Positions 42,625 to 51,496 of a stretch of DNA of 64,000 bases are shown in pieces; position 1 is the first letter of the stretch; each line of letters starts with the position of its first letter. A program made the translations under genes and the position numbers. The notes under the pieces are model-generated. The model worked only from the letters and a program-made list of their open reading frames with translations. It made no database searches and was not told the origin of the DNA. The DNA is from JAYZQT01 sp036136335 (GTDB taxonomy: Bacteria > Pseudomonadota > Alphaproteobacteria > MPNO01 > UBA830), in NCBI GenBank assembly GCA_036136335.1, contig JAYZQT010000039.1, positions 124,001 through 188,000 of the forward strand, given 5' to 3'.

Positions 42625-43024
42625 ACGCGAAATAGGTAATCTCGTCGTTAATTTGTTCCCACGCCACCTTGAGACGCATGCCGATCTCTATTTGATCGGG
42701 TTCGATATTAACCAGATTGGCTATCATTCGAACCCCCTCATCCAGTTCGATCAGCCCGATAACATAGGGGGCCCTTGGCTCAAAACCAGGCGTTGGCACA
42801 TGTGTGACGGTGTAGGAATACAACTCGCCCTTCCCAGACGTTGCTTGCCAACGAAGATTTCGACGACCAGTGCGGACACTGTTGGACCGAGGCCAGAACT
42901 GATACCTGCGAGACCGTGGGTCCCACTGAAGCATCAATTTCCCTTTTTTGGCGCCGTCCCAGAATGCCTGGGTTGTGGGCGTCGGTTTAGGAATGGGGCG
43001 TTGTTTTGTATCTGTTTTTGCCAT
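42578..43024 (-). CDS. DUF35 OB-fold protein, cysteine-less zinc ribbon
   Basis: A 148-residue protein of the DUF35/Zn-ribbon-OB-fold family, partners of thiolase-like enzymes such as ChsH2 of steroid side-chain degradation. The N-terminal half (LMLQWDPRSRRYQFWPRSNSV near 30-50) has the fold's usual sequence context but all four zinc-binding cysteines are replaced, so it should bind no zinc there. The OB-fold half contains GELYSYTVTHVP near 66 and PYVIGLIELDEGVRM near 86. It lies between the thiolase-like gene and the ligase, in keeping with a complex with the thiolase-like protein. Confidence 0.85.
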   Translation of the reverse strand: MAKTDTKQRPIPKPTPTTQAFWDGAKKGKLMLQWDPRSRRYQFWPRSNSVRTGRRNLRWQATSGKGELYSYTVTHVPTPGFEPRAPYVIGLIELDEGVRMIANLVNIEPDQIEIGMRLKVAWEQINDEITYFAFEPDQTRRRKRATKR

Positions 43025-43035
43025 TGTTCTGTTCC

Positions 43036-44217
43036 CTAATTCACCAAAACCATCGCATTTGCCGATCCCCAGTTGCGGCCGTAAGGGATTACGCCAATGC
43101 CGGTCACCAATGCATTTCTTGGACTGGGCACCTGGCGTCGGCCTGCTTCCCCCATAAGTTGACGAACTGCTTCCACCAGGTTCACACCGCCACCCGCAAG
43201 ACCTGGCTGGCCACAGCTTATCTGCCCTCCACCCGTGTTCAGTGGCAGATCACCCTTGGGACCAAGGTCGGTGTCCCTCAGAAAATGGGAACCCTGACCC
43301 TTCTTCGCGAATCCGCATTGTTCGGCCTTGAGCATGACCGCAAAAAGAAAGTCATCATAAGGGTGGAACATATCCACATCCCTGGCTTTCATTTTTGCCT
43401 GCTTGAGAACCGACGGCCCAACTACTGAATGGCCTGTTGCAATGATATCCGGTGTCTGGTTGGCACAGTCAAAATTCGATATTTCATCGTAGGCGACCGG
43501 ATAGACACGGTTTGTAAGCCCGAGTTTTCTCGCTCGACTGGTTTTCATCATGATTAATCCATTGCCGCCATCACACCACATCACGGAGTCAAGCAACCGA
43601 AGTGGCGAAGAGACCTGGCGGGAATTGATGTAATCGTCGACAGTAATTTTCTGACGCAGTTTCACGTAGGCATTCGAGTTTTTTATTGCGCCGTTTCGTT
43701 GTGCGACGGCCAAGGCCCCCAGACCCCGGAAGTCAAGGCCATTTTCGTGCTCGTACCGGTTCATCAACAATCCGAAAGCACCCGGTGGTCCCTGGACACC
43801 TACCGGATCCCAGAATTCGTTCCGATAGCTTCCGTAGTTGGCACGCCATTGTGTTGATGGTGCATCGGCCCCCATTATCATAGCGGTTTCGCAAAGGCCG
43901 GCCTGAATGGCCATTGCAGCGCGTGTGACGTTTCCAATTGCTGACGCACCGCCTATATCGCTGGTTTGAAGCCATTTTGCGGAGATGCCAAGATATTCTG
44001 TCGCATAACCCGACCAGAAAGGATTGGAACATTCGCTCAATGGGACGCAGAATGTGACCCCATCAATATCCGAAGGCCCGAGTTTGGTCTTTTTATAGAG
44101 CTGTTCCGCAACTTCGGCGGCTATTTCGTATGCCGACCGCCCTCCGCGACGTTCTATTTTGGTTTCGCCGTAGGCAACGATACAGATGTCCTTGTCGGCC
44201 ATAAAACTTCGAGCCAT
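43036..44217 (-). CDS. Thiolase-like protein without the nucleophilic cysteine
   Basis: A 393-residue thiolase-fold protein. The block that normally holds the nucleophilic Cys reads SDIGGASAIGN near 86-96, with no Cys. The usual catalytic His-Asp-x-Phe region reads HPYDDFLF near 285, keeping a Tyr-Asp-x-Phe, and the C-terminal GQISCGQPG near 344 has Gln where thiolases have His. A pairing with DUF35 and loss of the Cys point to a thiolase-like aldolase (as in Ltp2/ChsH2 for retro-aldol cleavage of a CoA ester) rather than a thiolase. ATG after GGAG, 19 bp after the hydratase gene. Confidence 0.85.
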   Translation of the reverse strand: MARSFMADKDICIVAYGETKIERRGGRSAYEIAAEVAEQLYKKTKLGPSDIDGVTFCVPLSECSNPFWSGYATEYLGISAKWLQTSDIGGASAIGNVTRAAMAIQAGLCETAMIMGADAPSTQWRANYGSYRNEFWDPVGVQGPPGAFGLLMNRYEHENGLDFRGLGALAVAQRNGAIKNSNAYVKLRQKITVDDYINSRQVSSPLRLLDSVMWCDGGNGLIMMKTSRARKLGLTNRVYPVAYDEISNFDCANQTPDIIATGHSVVGPSVLKQAKMKARDVDMFHPYDDFLFAVMLKAEQCGFAKKGQGSHFLRDTDLGPKGDLPLNTGGGQISCGQPGLAGGGVNLVEAVRQLMGEAGRRQVPSPRNALVTGIGVIPYGRNWGSANAMVLVN

Positions 44218-44235
44218 TTTTCTATTTCTCCATCC

Positions 44236-45081
44236 TTATTGGCCTTTGAAAGCCGGTTTTCGGCGTTCGGAAAATGCCTGCAGGCCTTCCGCTCGGTCAT
44301 CGGCCCAGGAGAGAAGGTACGCCAGATCTGACTCCTGCGCGAAACCCTGCTGAAGGGTCATGTCGCGGCCGCGGTTGATTGCCTGTTTTGACATCATGGT
44401 TGCCAGGGGGCCCACACCCTCCATTTCTTTTACAATCTCGCGGGTCTTTGAGAGTGCCTTGCCGGTGTCAACAACATGGTTAACGATCCGATATTCCTTT
44501 GCCTCTGTGGCTGAAATTCGTCGCCCGGTCCAGATCAGTTCTTTTGCCAGCGGCGCGCCAATCAAACGCGGAAGATTCTGGGTTCCACCTGCGCCGGGGA
44601 TGAGGCTGTGTTTGCCTTCCGGGAGACCAAAACTGGCTTTATCACCTGCAACAATGAAGTCTGACAGCATCGCTATTTCGAACCCTCCGCCGAGGCAATA
44701 ACCTTCAACGGCTGCGATCACTGGCTTGGTATAATTCATAAGAAAACGATAAAGAAGCCGGTTGCGGCGCTGGTTGTATCGTGCCCGATAATTATCGTAA
44801 CGATCTTCAACGATGTCTTTGAACCCTCCGAGGTCGGCCCCTGCGCAGAAAGCACGTTGATCTCCCATTAGAACCACTGCCATGGTTTTGCGGTCAAGTT
44901 CGACAGCATCCATTGCGTGCATAATTTCTTCTGCCATTTCCTCGGTAATCGTATTAAGTCTCTCTGGCCGATTAAACTGTACCTCAAGAACACCCTTTCG
45001 GCGTTTTGCTATGATTGCATCGTAGGATTTTCTCAAGGACCCGCCCTTTGGACGGCTGAAAGATTTCAGCTTTCGTGCCAT
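44236..45081 (-). CDS. Enoyl-CoA hydratase/isomerase family protein
   Basis: A 281-residue crotonase-fold enzyme. The oxyanion-hole segments are AFCAGADLGGF near 75-85 and GYCLGGGFEIA near 124-134. It would add water to a 2-enoyl-CoA or cleave a ring, feeding the Cys-less thiolase-like partner downstream. It is the first gene of the minus-strand block 38487-45081. Divergent to it is the aldehyde dehydrogenase, 187 bp away. Confidence 0.92.
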   Translation of the reverse strand: MARKLKSFSRPKGGSLRKSYDAIIAKRRKGVLEVQFNRPERLNTITEEMAEEIMHAMDAVELDRKTMAVVLMGDQRAFCAGADLGGFKDIVEDRYDNYRARYNQRRNRLLYRFLMNYTKPVIAAVEGYCLGGGFEIAMLSDFIVAGDKASFGLPEGKHSLIPGAGGTQNLPRLIGAPLAKELIWTGRRISATEAKEYRIVNHVVDTGKALSKTREIVKEMEGVGPLATMMSKQAINRGRDMTLQQGFAQESDLAYLLSWADDRAEGLQAFSERRKPAFKGQ

Positions 45082-45268
45082 ATTTTTTCCTGTTTCTGGT
45101 ATTTACTGTTGGCGGTTAAAAACGCTTTTGTTCAATTTTGAAGATCGATTTTGCCGTTGTGAAGAGCGCAAGTCAAAGGGTTCAAAAAGATCATTCAGTG
45201 CCGGTGGACGGTTTCGCGTGCCTGCGATAAGTTCCGCGAAACAAACTCGTTTTTAGAGGCACTGCTAC

Positions 45269-46786
45269 ATGGACAACTATCAACTTTATATTGGCGGTAA
45301 ATTTGTGGATGCGGAGGGCGGTGCAACCAAACCGACATACAATCCCTGGAATGGTGAGCCGATCGCCAATATTGCCATCGCAGATATTGCTGATGTCGAG
45401 GCTGCGGTTGAGGCTGCCCGAGACGCATTTGACCATGGCCCCTGGCCTAATATGTCAGGCGAGGAGCGCAGCACAATAATTTGTGATCTTGCGGCTAGAA
45501 TGAAAGACAGGATGAAGGATCTGGCTCGCCTTGAATCCCTTGATTCTGGCGGCACGATCGTAAAAACCGGTGCAGATTCGTTTCTGGCGCAACGCCAGAT
45601 GAATTATTTCGGAAAAATGGGTACTAAATTCAACGCGGAACCAAAAGAAATAGAGGGCATGTCGCGTCCGGGGCGCTCCTTCAACTACACCATTCGCGAG
45701 CCCATGGGGGTCTGCGCTTCGATCATTCCATGGAATTTTCCGCTAATGATGGCAGTGTGGAAACTTGGCCCGGCGCTCGGGACGGGTAATTCAATCGTGC
45801 TGAAACCGGCATCCGACACGCCACTGTCGGCAATGGAACTCGCGCGGATTGTCGATGAATGCGGATTCCCCCCAGGCGTTGTGAACATTATTTCGGGGCC
45901 CGGGGGAAAAATTGGTGAAGTACTGACCACCAGCCCAGATGTTGACAAGATTGCGTTCACCGGCTCAACCGAAGTGGGCAAGGAAATCATGGCCAAAGCT
46001 TCTGGCACTTTGAAAAAGGTGACATTGGAGTGTGGTGGAAAATCGGCCAACATCGTTCTCCACGATGCAAACTGGGATATCGCAATTGATGGTTCAATTT
46101 TTGCGTCCTTTTATCATCAGGGACAGGTATGTGAATCTGGTACCCGATTGTTGTTGCCGGCCGGGCAACATGACGACTTTGTTTCCCAAATGGTTACCAA
46201 GCTCGAGTCCCTGCCGATGGGCGATCCACTCGACCCGTCGACAAAACTGGGTCCCGTAGTATCGGAAAGCCATATGCAAACCGTTCTCGAATATATTGAG
46301 AAAGGTAAGGCCGAAGGGGCAAAGGTGGCTTGTGGTGGAGAACGGGCTACTGAAGGTGAACTCAAAAATGGGTACTTTATCAAGCCAACGGTATTCACCG
46401 ACGTCACCAACGATATGACTATTGCGCAGGAAGAAATTTTTGGACCCGTTCTGTGTGTGATGAAATACCAGGACGAGGAAGAAGCTATAAAAATAGCCAA
46501 TGATTCCATTTTTGGTCTAGGCGGGGGGGTCTGGTCTGAAGACATTGACCGCGCCCGGGCCGTCGCAGGCCGAATGCGAACGGGCACCGTCTGGATAAAT
46601 GACTGGCATTTGCTATCCGAACAGATGCCGTTCGGTGGTTACAAACAGTCCGGGATTGGTCGCGAATTTGGTGAGGAGGGCATGAACGAATATACAGAAG
46701 TCAAAGCTCTCCACGTCGACGACGCCAGGACTCGGGAAAACAAGCCCTGGTTCGACATGCTGGTCCCGCGGGAAGCAGCCGAATAA
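45269..46786 (+). CDS. NAD(P)-dependent aldehyde dehydrogenase
   Basis: A 505-residue aldehyde dehydrogenase of the ordinary class. The general base Glu is in LECGGKSANIV near 252, the nucleophilic Cys in GQVCESGTRLLLP near 287, the NAD-binding GSTEVGKEI near 231, and the C-terminal PFGGYKQSGIGREFG near 452. It oxidises an aldehyde to the acid; the aldehyde is unknown, but BoxC's product in this window is a semialdehyde, making it one candidate. It begins with ATG and lies 23 bp before the oxidoreductase gene. Confidence 0.94.
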   Translation: MDNYQLYIGGKFVDAEGGATKPTYNPWNGEPIANIAIADIADVEAAVEAARDAFDHGPWPNMSGEERSTIICDLAARMKDRMKDLARLESLDSGGTIVKTGADSFLAQRQMNYFGKMGTKFNAEPKEIEGMSRPGRSFNYTIREPMGVCASIIPWNFPLMMAVWKLGPALGTGNSIVLKPASDTPLSAMELARIVDECGFPPGVVNIISGPGGKIGEVLTTSPDVDKIAFTGSTEVGKEIMAKASGTLKKVTLECGGKSANIVLHDANWDIAIDGSIFASFYHQGQVCESGTRLLLPAGQHDDFVSQMVTKLESLPMGDPLDPSTKLGPVVSESHMQTVLEYIEKGKAEGAKVACGGERATEGELKNGYFIKPTVFTDVTNDMTIAQEEIFGPVLCVMKYQDEEEAIKIANDSIFGLGGGVWSEDIDRARAVAGRMRTGTVWINDWHLLSEQMPFGGYKQSGIGREFGEEGMNEYTEVKALHVDDARTRENKPWFDMLVPREAAE

Positions 46787-46809
46787 CCTAAAACTGAACG
46801 GAGTGTGCT

Positions 46810-47793
46810 GTGATCAATCTAGCCATTGTCGGGATGGGCCGATGGGGACAGACGCTTGTGAATTCTGTTTCCGGGGTCAGCAATAAAGTTGGTTTTGTGG
46901 CTGGCACCACCCGGACACTGTCGAAGGTTGGGGACTATGCGGCAGAAAACGACATCCGTCTGCATGCGAGCTATGAAGACGTACTGGCCGATAGTGAGGT
47001 CGACGCCGTGGTTCTTGCCTCACCACATTCTGTCCATTTTGAACAAATCATGGTGGCGGCAGAGGCTGGCAAGCATGTGTTTTGTGAAAAACCATTCTGC
47101 CTCAACGCTGCGAATGCTCGAACAGCACTCAATACGCTGTTGGCGAAGGGGCTCAAGGTTGCCATCGGACACAACCGCCGGTTTTCACCAAACGCGATTA
47201 TGCTGAAAGAGAAGATCGATTCAGGTGAACTTGGGAACATGATCCAGATCGAGGGTAATTTTTCTGCGAACATGGCTGGTTATGATGGAGAATGGCGTGC
47301 AAACAGGGTCGAAAGTCCTGCCGGCGGCATGACTTCGCTTGGCATTCACGTGGTCGATATGTATGTGAACCTGTTCGGGCGGGTTGCAAGTGTTCAGGCA
47401 GTCAGCCGCCGCCTTTCGGTGCCGTATGATATCGATGATGCTACTGGCATTTTGCTAGACTTCGAAGGTGGTCAGGTCGGTTACCTCGGCACTGTCGCCT
47501 CGACTGCATCTCTCTGGCAGGTGCGTGCCTTTGGATCAGCAGGGTGGGGCTGCATCTTTGGTCACGATCAATTCACGGCACAGAAAACCGACGGTACCTT
47601 TGAATCCGAAACCTGGAACGGCTACGAATATCCTGGCCTCCCTACAATTAAGGCGCAAATCGAGGCATTCGGAAGTGATTGTGAGGGTGGTGAGCCCTTT
47701 CCTGCTACCCCCGATCAGATTCTGCATTCTACCGAGATACTCGAGGCCATCATCAAGTCTGCCGAGTCAGGCACACGGGAGAGTGTAGGTTAA
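46810..47793 (+). CDS. Gfo/Idh/MocA family oxidoreductase
   Basis: A 327-residue NAD(P)-dependent oxidoreductase. The Rossmann motif GMGRWGQTL is at about 7-15, and the conserved CEKPFCLNA, with the Lys of the EKP motif, is near 93. The middle Gly-His pair (SLGIHVVDMY near 179) holds the expected catalytic His. Family members act on sugars, inositols and various hydroxy acids; substrate unknown. It starts with GTG after GAGTGTGCT. Tight spacing puts it in the aldehyde dehydrogenase transcript. Confidence 0.9.
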   Translation: MINLAIVGMGRWGQTLVNSVSGVSNKVGFVAGTTRTLSKVGDYAAENDIRLHASYEDVLADSEVDAVVLASPHSVHFEQIMVAAEAGKHVFCEKPFCLNAANARTALNTLLAKGLKVAIGHNRRFSPNAIMLKEKIDSGELGNMIQIEGNFSANMAGYDGEWRANRVESPAGGMTSLGIHVVDMYVNLFGRVASVQAVSRRLSVPYDIDDATGILLDFEGGQVGYLGTVASTASLWQVRAFGSAGWGCIFGHDQFTAQKTDGTFESETWNGYEYPGLPTIKAQIEAFGSDCEGGEPFPATPDQILHSTEILEAIIKSAESGTRESVG

Positions 47794-47997
47794 ACCTATA
47801 GGATGCCTGCGAGTTTGATTCTAAATTAATGGTCTGTGAACGGATTTTCCGAAAACATAGGATGAAGGTGCCCACCGTTTAGCGGTGAACGGAAAATTGT
47901 GTTTCGCTTATTGTAATTTGGAGTATTTTCAGCAGTAAAGGCGCATGAGGGTTCTGGTCGGTATAATCCTGAACCGATGTACGAAGGAAAAATGTTG

Positions 47998-50058
47998 ATG
48001 CCTCTCGATATTGCCTATTCCGTTTGCCCACACGATTGTGCGAGCAGCTGCACGTTGGAGGTGGAGCTGGAATCACCGAACAAGATCGGACGGGTTCATG
48101 GCTCTGAAGAAAATTCCTACACGGCTGGCGTCGTTTGCGCCAAGGTCGCGCGGTATTCCGAGCGGGTGCATCATCCCGCGCGTTTGACGCACCCACTTCG
48201 TCGCAAAGGCCCGAAGTCCCCTGGCGCGACGATTGCCGACTTTGAGCAAATATCATGGGATGAGGCACTTTCGATTGTCGCGGAGAATTACGTGACAGCT
48301 GCCGGGAAATATGGCCCGGAGACGGTGTGGCTCTATAACTATGCTGGCACGATGGGGAAAGTGCAACGTGATGCCATTGTCGGTTTGCGGAATTCAATGG
48401 GGTATTCCCGCCAGCACAACACGATCTGCTCTTCAATTATGCTTGCTGGCATGGAAGCGGGTATTGGTGCCCAGAAAGGTTGTGACCCCCGAGAGTTTGC
48501 TGAAGCCGACCTAATCATCGTGTGGGGGTCAAACCCGGTCTATACACAGGTCAACCTGATGGCCCATATCAGTCGTGCGCGAAAAGACCGCGGCGCAAAG
48601 ATGATTGTAATCGACCCGTATCGCACGCCTACCGCGCGCCAGGCTGATGTGCATATCCGCCCGCGGCCGGGAACTGATGCCGCACTAGCCTGTTCATTAA
48701 TGCATATCCTCTTCAGGGACGGTCACGCTGATCTTGATTATATGGCGAAATTTACCGACGATGCTTCAGCGCTTGAGGAACATCTTCGGTTGCGTGGGCC
48801 GCATTGGGCGTCACAAATCACCTCCGTGCCGGTCGCTGACATTGAGGCACTGGCCGCCGACTACGGGACAACTGATCGTGCACTGATCCGCATGGGATAT
48901 GGGTTTTCCAGGACACGCAACGGAGCTTCCTCCCTGCACGCAGTAAGTTGTTTGCCGGCTGTCCGGGGCGCGTGGAAACACCGGGGTGGAGGTTTGTACG
49001 GGTCTATCGGGCACAATTTTACCATTAACACATCCCTTATCACGGGCAAGGATGACCCCGATGTTCGCCAACTGGATATGTCCCGTCTTGGACCTATTCT
49101 GCTTGGTGACTCCAACGCGCTTGGTGAAGGCCCTCCGGTCACCGCAATGCTCGTACAGAGTTCCAATCCGGCGGTGGTTGCTCCGGAATCCGGTCAGGTC
49201 CGAAAAGGTTTATTGCGTGAGGACCTTTTCCTGTGCGTTCATGAGCAGTTTTTAACCGATACTGCCAAGCTTGCTGATATCGTTTTGCCCGCTACAACCT
49301 TCCTCGAACACGACGATTTCTATACGTCGTATGGGCAGACATTCCTGCAGCTTGGCCCCAAGGCCATCGAGCCAATTGGTGAAGCGCGCAGCAACCACGA
49401 CATGCTCAGTGCGCTGGCCAACAAACTAGGGGCCAATCACCGCGCCTTTACTATGGGTGCATGGGAGATAATTGACGAAATACTTCAAACCAATGGATAT
49501 GGCGGTGCAGACGCCCTGAAAGAAAAACGTTTTATCGATATCAGCCCTACCTTTGAAGAGACACATTTCCTCAACGGGTTTCCACATTCCGACGGCAAAT
49601 TCCACTTTCGGGCGGACTGGGCCCGACACGGGCCGGATCACGCAGCGTTACCCACATTGCCGGATTTTGCCCGGATAATAGATGAGGTAGACGACGTAAA
49701 GCCGTTTCGTTTGGTGACCGCACCATCAAGAAATTACCTTAACACCAGTTTTACCGAGACAGCTACGTCAATCGCCAATGAAGAGTGCCCAACGATCAAG
49801 ATAAATCCTCGCGACTGCGCGGACCTTGGAATTGGCGACGGTGACCGGCTGCGTATTGGAAATGACCGGGGAGACCTGGTTATACGTTGTCAGGTTTTTG
49901 ATGGTGTTGATCCCGGCATCACTATTGTTGAAAGTGTCTGGCCAAATAGTGCGTTTGAAGAAGGTTTGGGGGTCAATCTCCTGACCAGCTCCGACCCCGG
50001 GAAGCCGAACGGTGGAGCTGTATTCCATGACACGGCTATCTGGATACGTGCTGCCTGA
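47998..50058 (+). CDS. Molybdopterin oxidoreductase with [4Fe-4S] motif
   Basis: About 686 residues; a DMSO-reductase-superfamily protein. An N-terminal cluster motif CPHDCASSC followed by VCAK (near 10-52) binds [4Fe-4S], and the bis-MGD domain includes the conserved TICSS near 146, GSNPVYTQ near 180 and a C-terminal MGD-binding segment with EECPTIKINPRD near 590. It resembles formate dehydrogenase-like or polysulfide reductase-like members without a clear assignment. An AGGA site 9 bases before the ATG at 47998 favours that start over 47977 or 47992. It may act with the neighbouring aldehyde dehydrogenase or MocA enzyme. TATAAT occurs at 47962 but no -35 matches. Confidence 0.85.
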   Translation: MPLDIAYSVCPHDCASSCTLEVELESPNKIGRVHGSEENSYTAGVVCAKVARYSERVHHPARLTHPLRRKGPKSPGATIADFEQISWDEALSIVAENYVTAAGKYGPETVWLYNYAGTMGKVQRDAIVGLRNSMGYSRQHNTICSSIMLAGMEAGIGAQKGCDPREFAEADLIIVWGSNPVYTQVNLMAHISRARKDRGAKMIVIDPYRTPTARQADVHIRPRPGTDAALACSLMHILFRDGHADLDYMAKFTDDASALEEHLRLRGPHWASQITSVPVADIEALAADYGTTDRALIRMGYGFSRTRNGASSLHAVSCLPAVRGAWKHRGGGLYGSIGHNFTINTSLITGKDDPDVRQLDMSRLGPILLGDSNALGEGPPVTAMLVQSSNPAVVAPESGQVRKGLLREDLFLCVHEQFLTDTAKLADIVLPATTFLEHDDFYTSYGQTFLQLGPKAIEPIGEARSNHDMLSALANKLGANHRAFTMGAWEIIDEILQTNGYGGADALKEKRFIDISPTFEETHFLNGFPHSDGKFHFRADWARHGPDHAALPTLPDFARIIDEVDDVKPFRLVTAPSRNYLNTSFTETATSIANEECPTIKINPRDCADLGIGDGDRLRIGNDRGDLVIRCQVFDGVDPGITIVESVWPNSAFEEGLGVNLLTSSDPGKPNGGAVFHDTAIWIRAA

Positions 50059-50085
50059 ACGCGGATTAAAATTTATAAAAGACCC

Positions 50086-51210
50086 ATGTTGGATACCATG
50101 AATTCTCTCGGCCTGGACAAAAAACCAGCAGATACCCGCGTGGTCGTTGCCATGTCGGGAGGTGTCGACAGTTCCGTTACAGCGGCACTGTTGGCCGAAG
50201 AGGGGTACGACGTTGTTGGTGTGACGTTGCAGTTGTACGATCACGGGAAAGCAATAAAAAGCGCGAAGTCCTGTTGCTCTGGACAGGATATTTTCGATGC
50301 AAAGCGGGTAGCCGAAGCGGTAGGGATACCGCATTACGTACTCAATTACGAATCCCGGTTCAGGAAGGATGTAATAGACGTTTTCGCTGACAGTTATGTT
50401 GGTGGTGAAACACCAATACCATGCGTGCTCTGCAACCAGACAGTTAAATTTCGTGATTTGCTCAGGACAGCAAAGGATTTAGAAGGCGATGTTCTGGCGA
50501 CCGGACATTACATCCGGCGGGAAGAGACCGCAGGTAAGGCTTCGTTATATAGGGCATTAGATACAGCGCGGGATCAAAGTTATTTTCTTTTTGCGACTAC
50601 GCAGGACCAGGCTGATTTTCTCCGATTCCCGCTCGGCAGCACACCCAAGGATGAAGTCCGAGGGCACGCCGAGCGTTTTGACCTGCCGGTTGCGACTAAA
50701 CCAGATAGCCAAGATATCTGTTTTGTCCCTGATGGAGATTATGCGTCTGTGGTGGCAAAAATACGGCCGGGTGCAATCGAACCCGGTGAAATAGTCGACG
50801 TTAACGGAAAGCCGCTTGGGCATCATGATGGCATCATAAATTTTACTGTTGGTCAGCGTCGTGGCCTCGGGATTGGTGGGATGGGTGTGCCTCTCTACGT
50901 GACCAAGATCGATCCAGGAACCCGTCGGGTGACCGTTGGGCCAGCATCTGCCATAGGCGAGACACAGATCTGCCTCTCTGGGGTTAACTGGTTAGGCAAA
51001 CGGGTCGGTCTGGAGGACGAACAGAGCGTTTTTGTTAAGATCCGTTCCACACAGATACCTGTACCCGCCACCCTGCGTTTCGACAGCTCGCAGAAGATTG
51101 TGGGCGTCACACTTGAAAGACCAGAGCGGGCGGTGGCACCGGGACAGGCCTGCGTTTTCTACGACGGTGAAAGGCTACTCGGTGGCGGCTGGATCCAGCG
51201 CGCCGTATAA
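50086..51210 (+). CDS. mnmA: MnmA, tRNA-specific 2-thiouridylase
   Basis: A 374-residue enzyme that thiolates U34 of tRNA-Lys, -Glu and -Gln. The ATP PP-loop SGGVDSSV is at about 25-32. The catalytic cysteines are in PIPCVLCNQTVKF near 113 and QDICFVPDGDY near 217, and the C-terminal beta-barrel ends with YDGERLLGGGWIQRAV. ATG at 50086 (a second at 50098). It lies 28 bp after the molybdopterin oxidoreductase. A decayed copy of its 3' end lies at 53332-53484. Confidence 0.95.
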   Translation: MLDTMNSLGLDKKPADTRVVVAMSGGVDSSVTAALLAEEGYDVVGVTLQLYDHGKAIKSAKSCCSGQDIFDAKRVAEAVGIPHYVLNYESRFRKDVIDVFADSYVGGETPIPCVLCNQTVKFRDLLRTAKDLEGDVLATGHYIRREETAGKASLYRALDTARDQSYFLFATTQDQADFLRFPLGSTPKDEVRGHAERFDLPVATKPDSQDICFVPDGDYASVVAKIRPGAIEPGEIVDVNGKPLGHHDGIINFTVGQRRGLGIGGMGVPLYVTKIDPGTRRVTVGPASAIGETQICLSGVNWLGKRVGLEDEQSVFVKIRSTQIPVPATLRFDSSQKIVGVTLERPERAVAPGQACVFYDGERLLGGGWIQRAV

Positions 51211-51365
51211 TTAAGCACGTTTTGTAGTTGGTTTAGTGTCGAATTTTCGGGGTTGCAATCAATTGGCGGACTGTTTTTTATAATCCGTCTAATATCCGGA
51301 TGCCCTGACGAAAACCTGGCCGATATCAGTCTATGAAAAAAGAAAAAATAAGCGGCGGAAATAAT

Positions 51366-51394
51366 TTGCAAAAATAATTTTTCAACCCTTATAG
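51366..51394 (+). promoter_or_regulatory. Candidate promoter of the TPR protein gene
   Basis: TTGCAA at 51366-51371, 17-bp spacer, TTATAG at 51389-51394, in an AT-rich stretch about 100 bp before the start codon. Reasonable but not perfect sigma-70 match. Confidence 0.45.
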
Positions 51395-51496
51395 CATTTG
51401 TTGATGAAGATAATTTTGTTAGGTCAGAGTTTGAATTGGTTGGGAGTGATTCATATTTTCATCCCCAAGGTGGCGTTCACCGTAATATGACGGGCG

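Noticed and set aside
47962..47967. TATAAT upstream of the molybdopterin oxidoreductase as a promoter
   Set aside because: No acceptable -35 at 16-18 bp, so not listed as a promoter.
47879..48436. A 185-codon minus-strand reading frame
   Set aside because: It is antisense to the start of the molybdopterin oxidoreductase, whose motifs are clear.
49768..50334. A 188-codon minus-strand reading frame
   Set aside because: Antisense to the ends of two well-supported genes; no domain seen.
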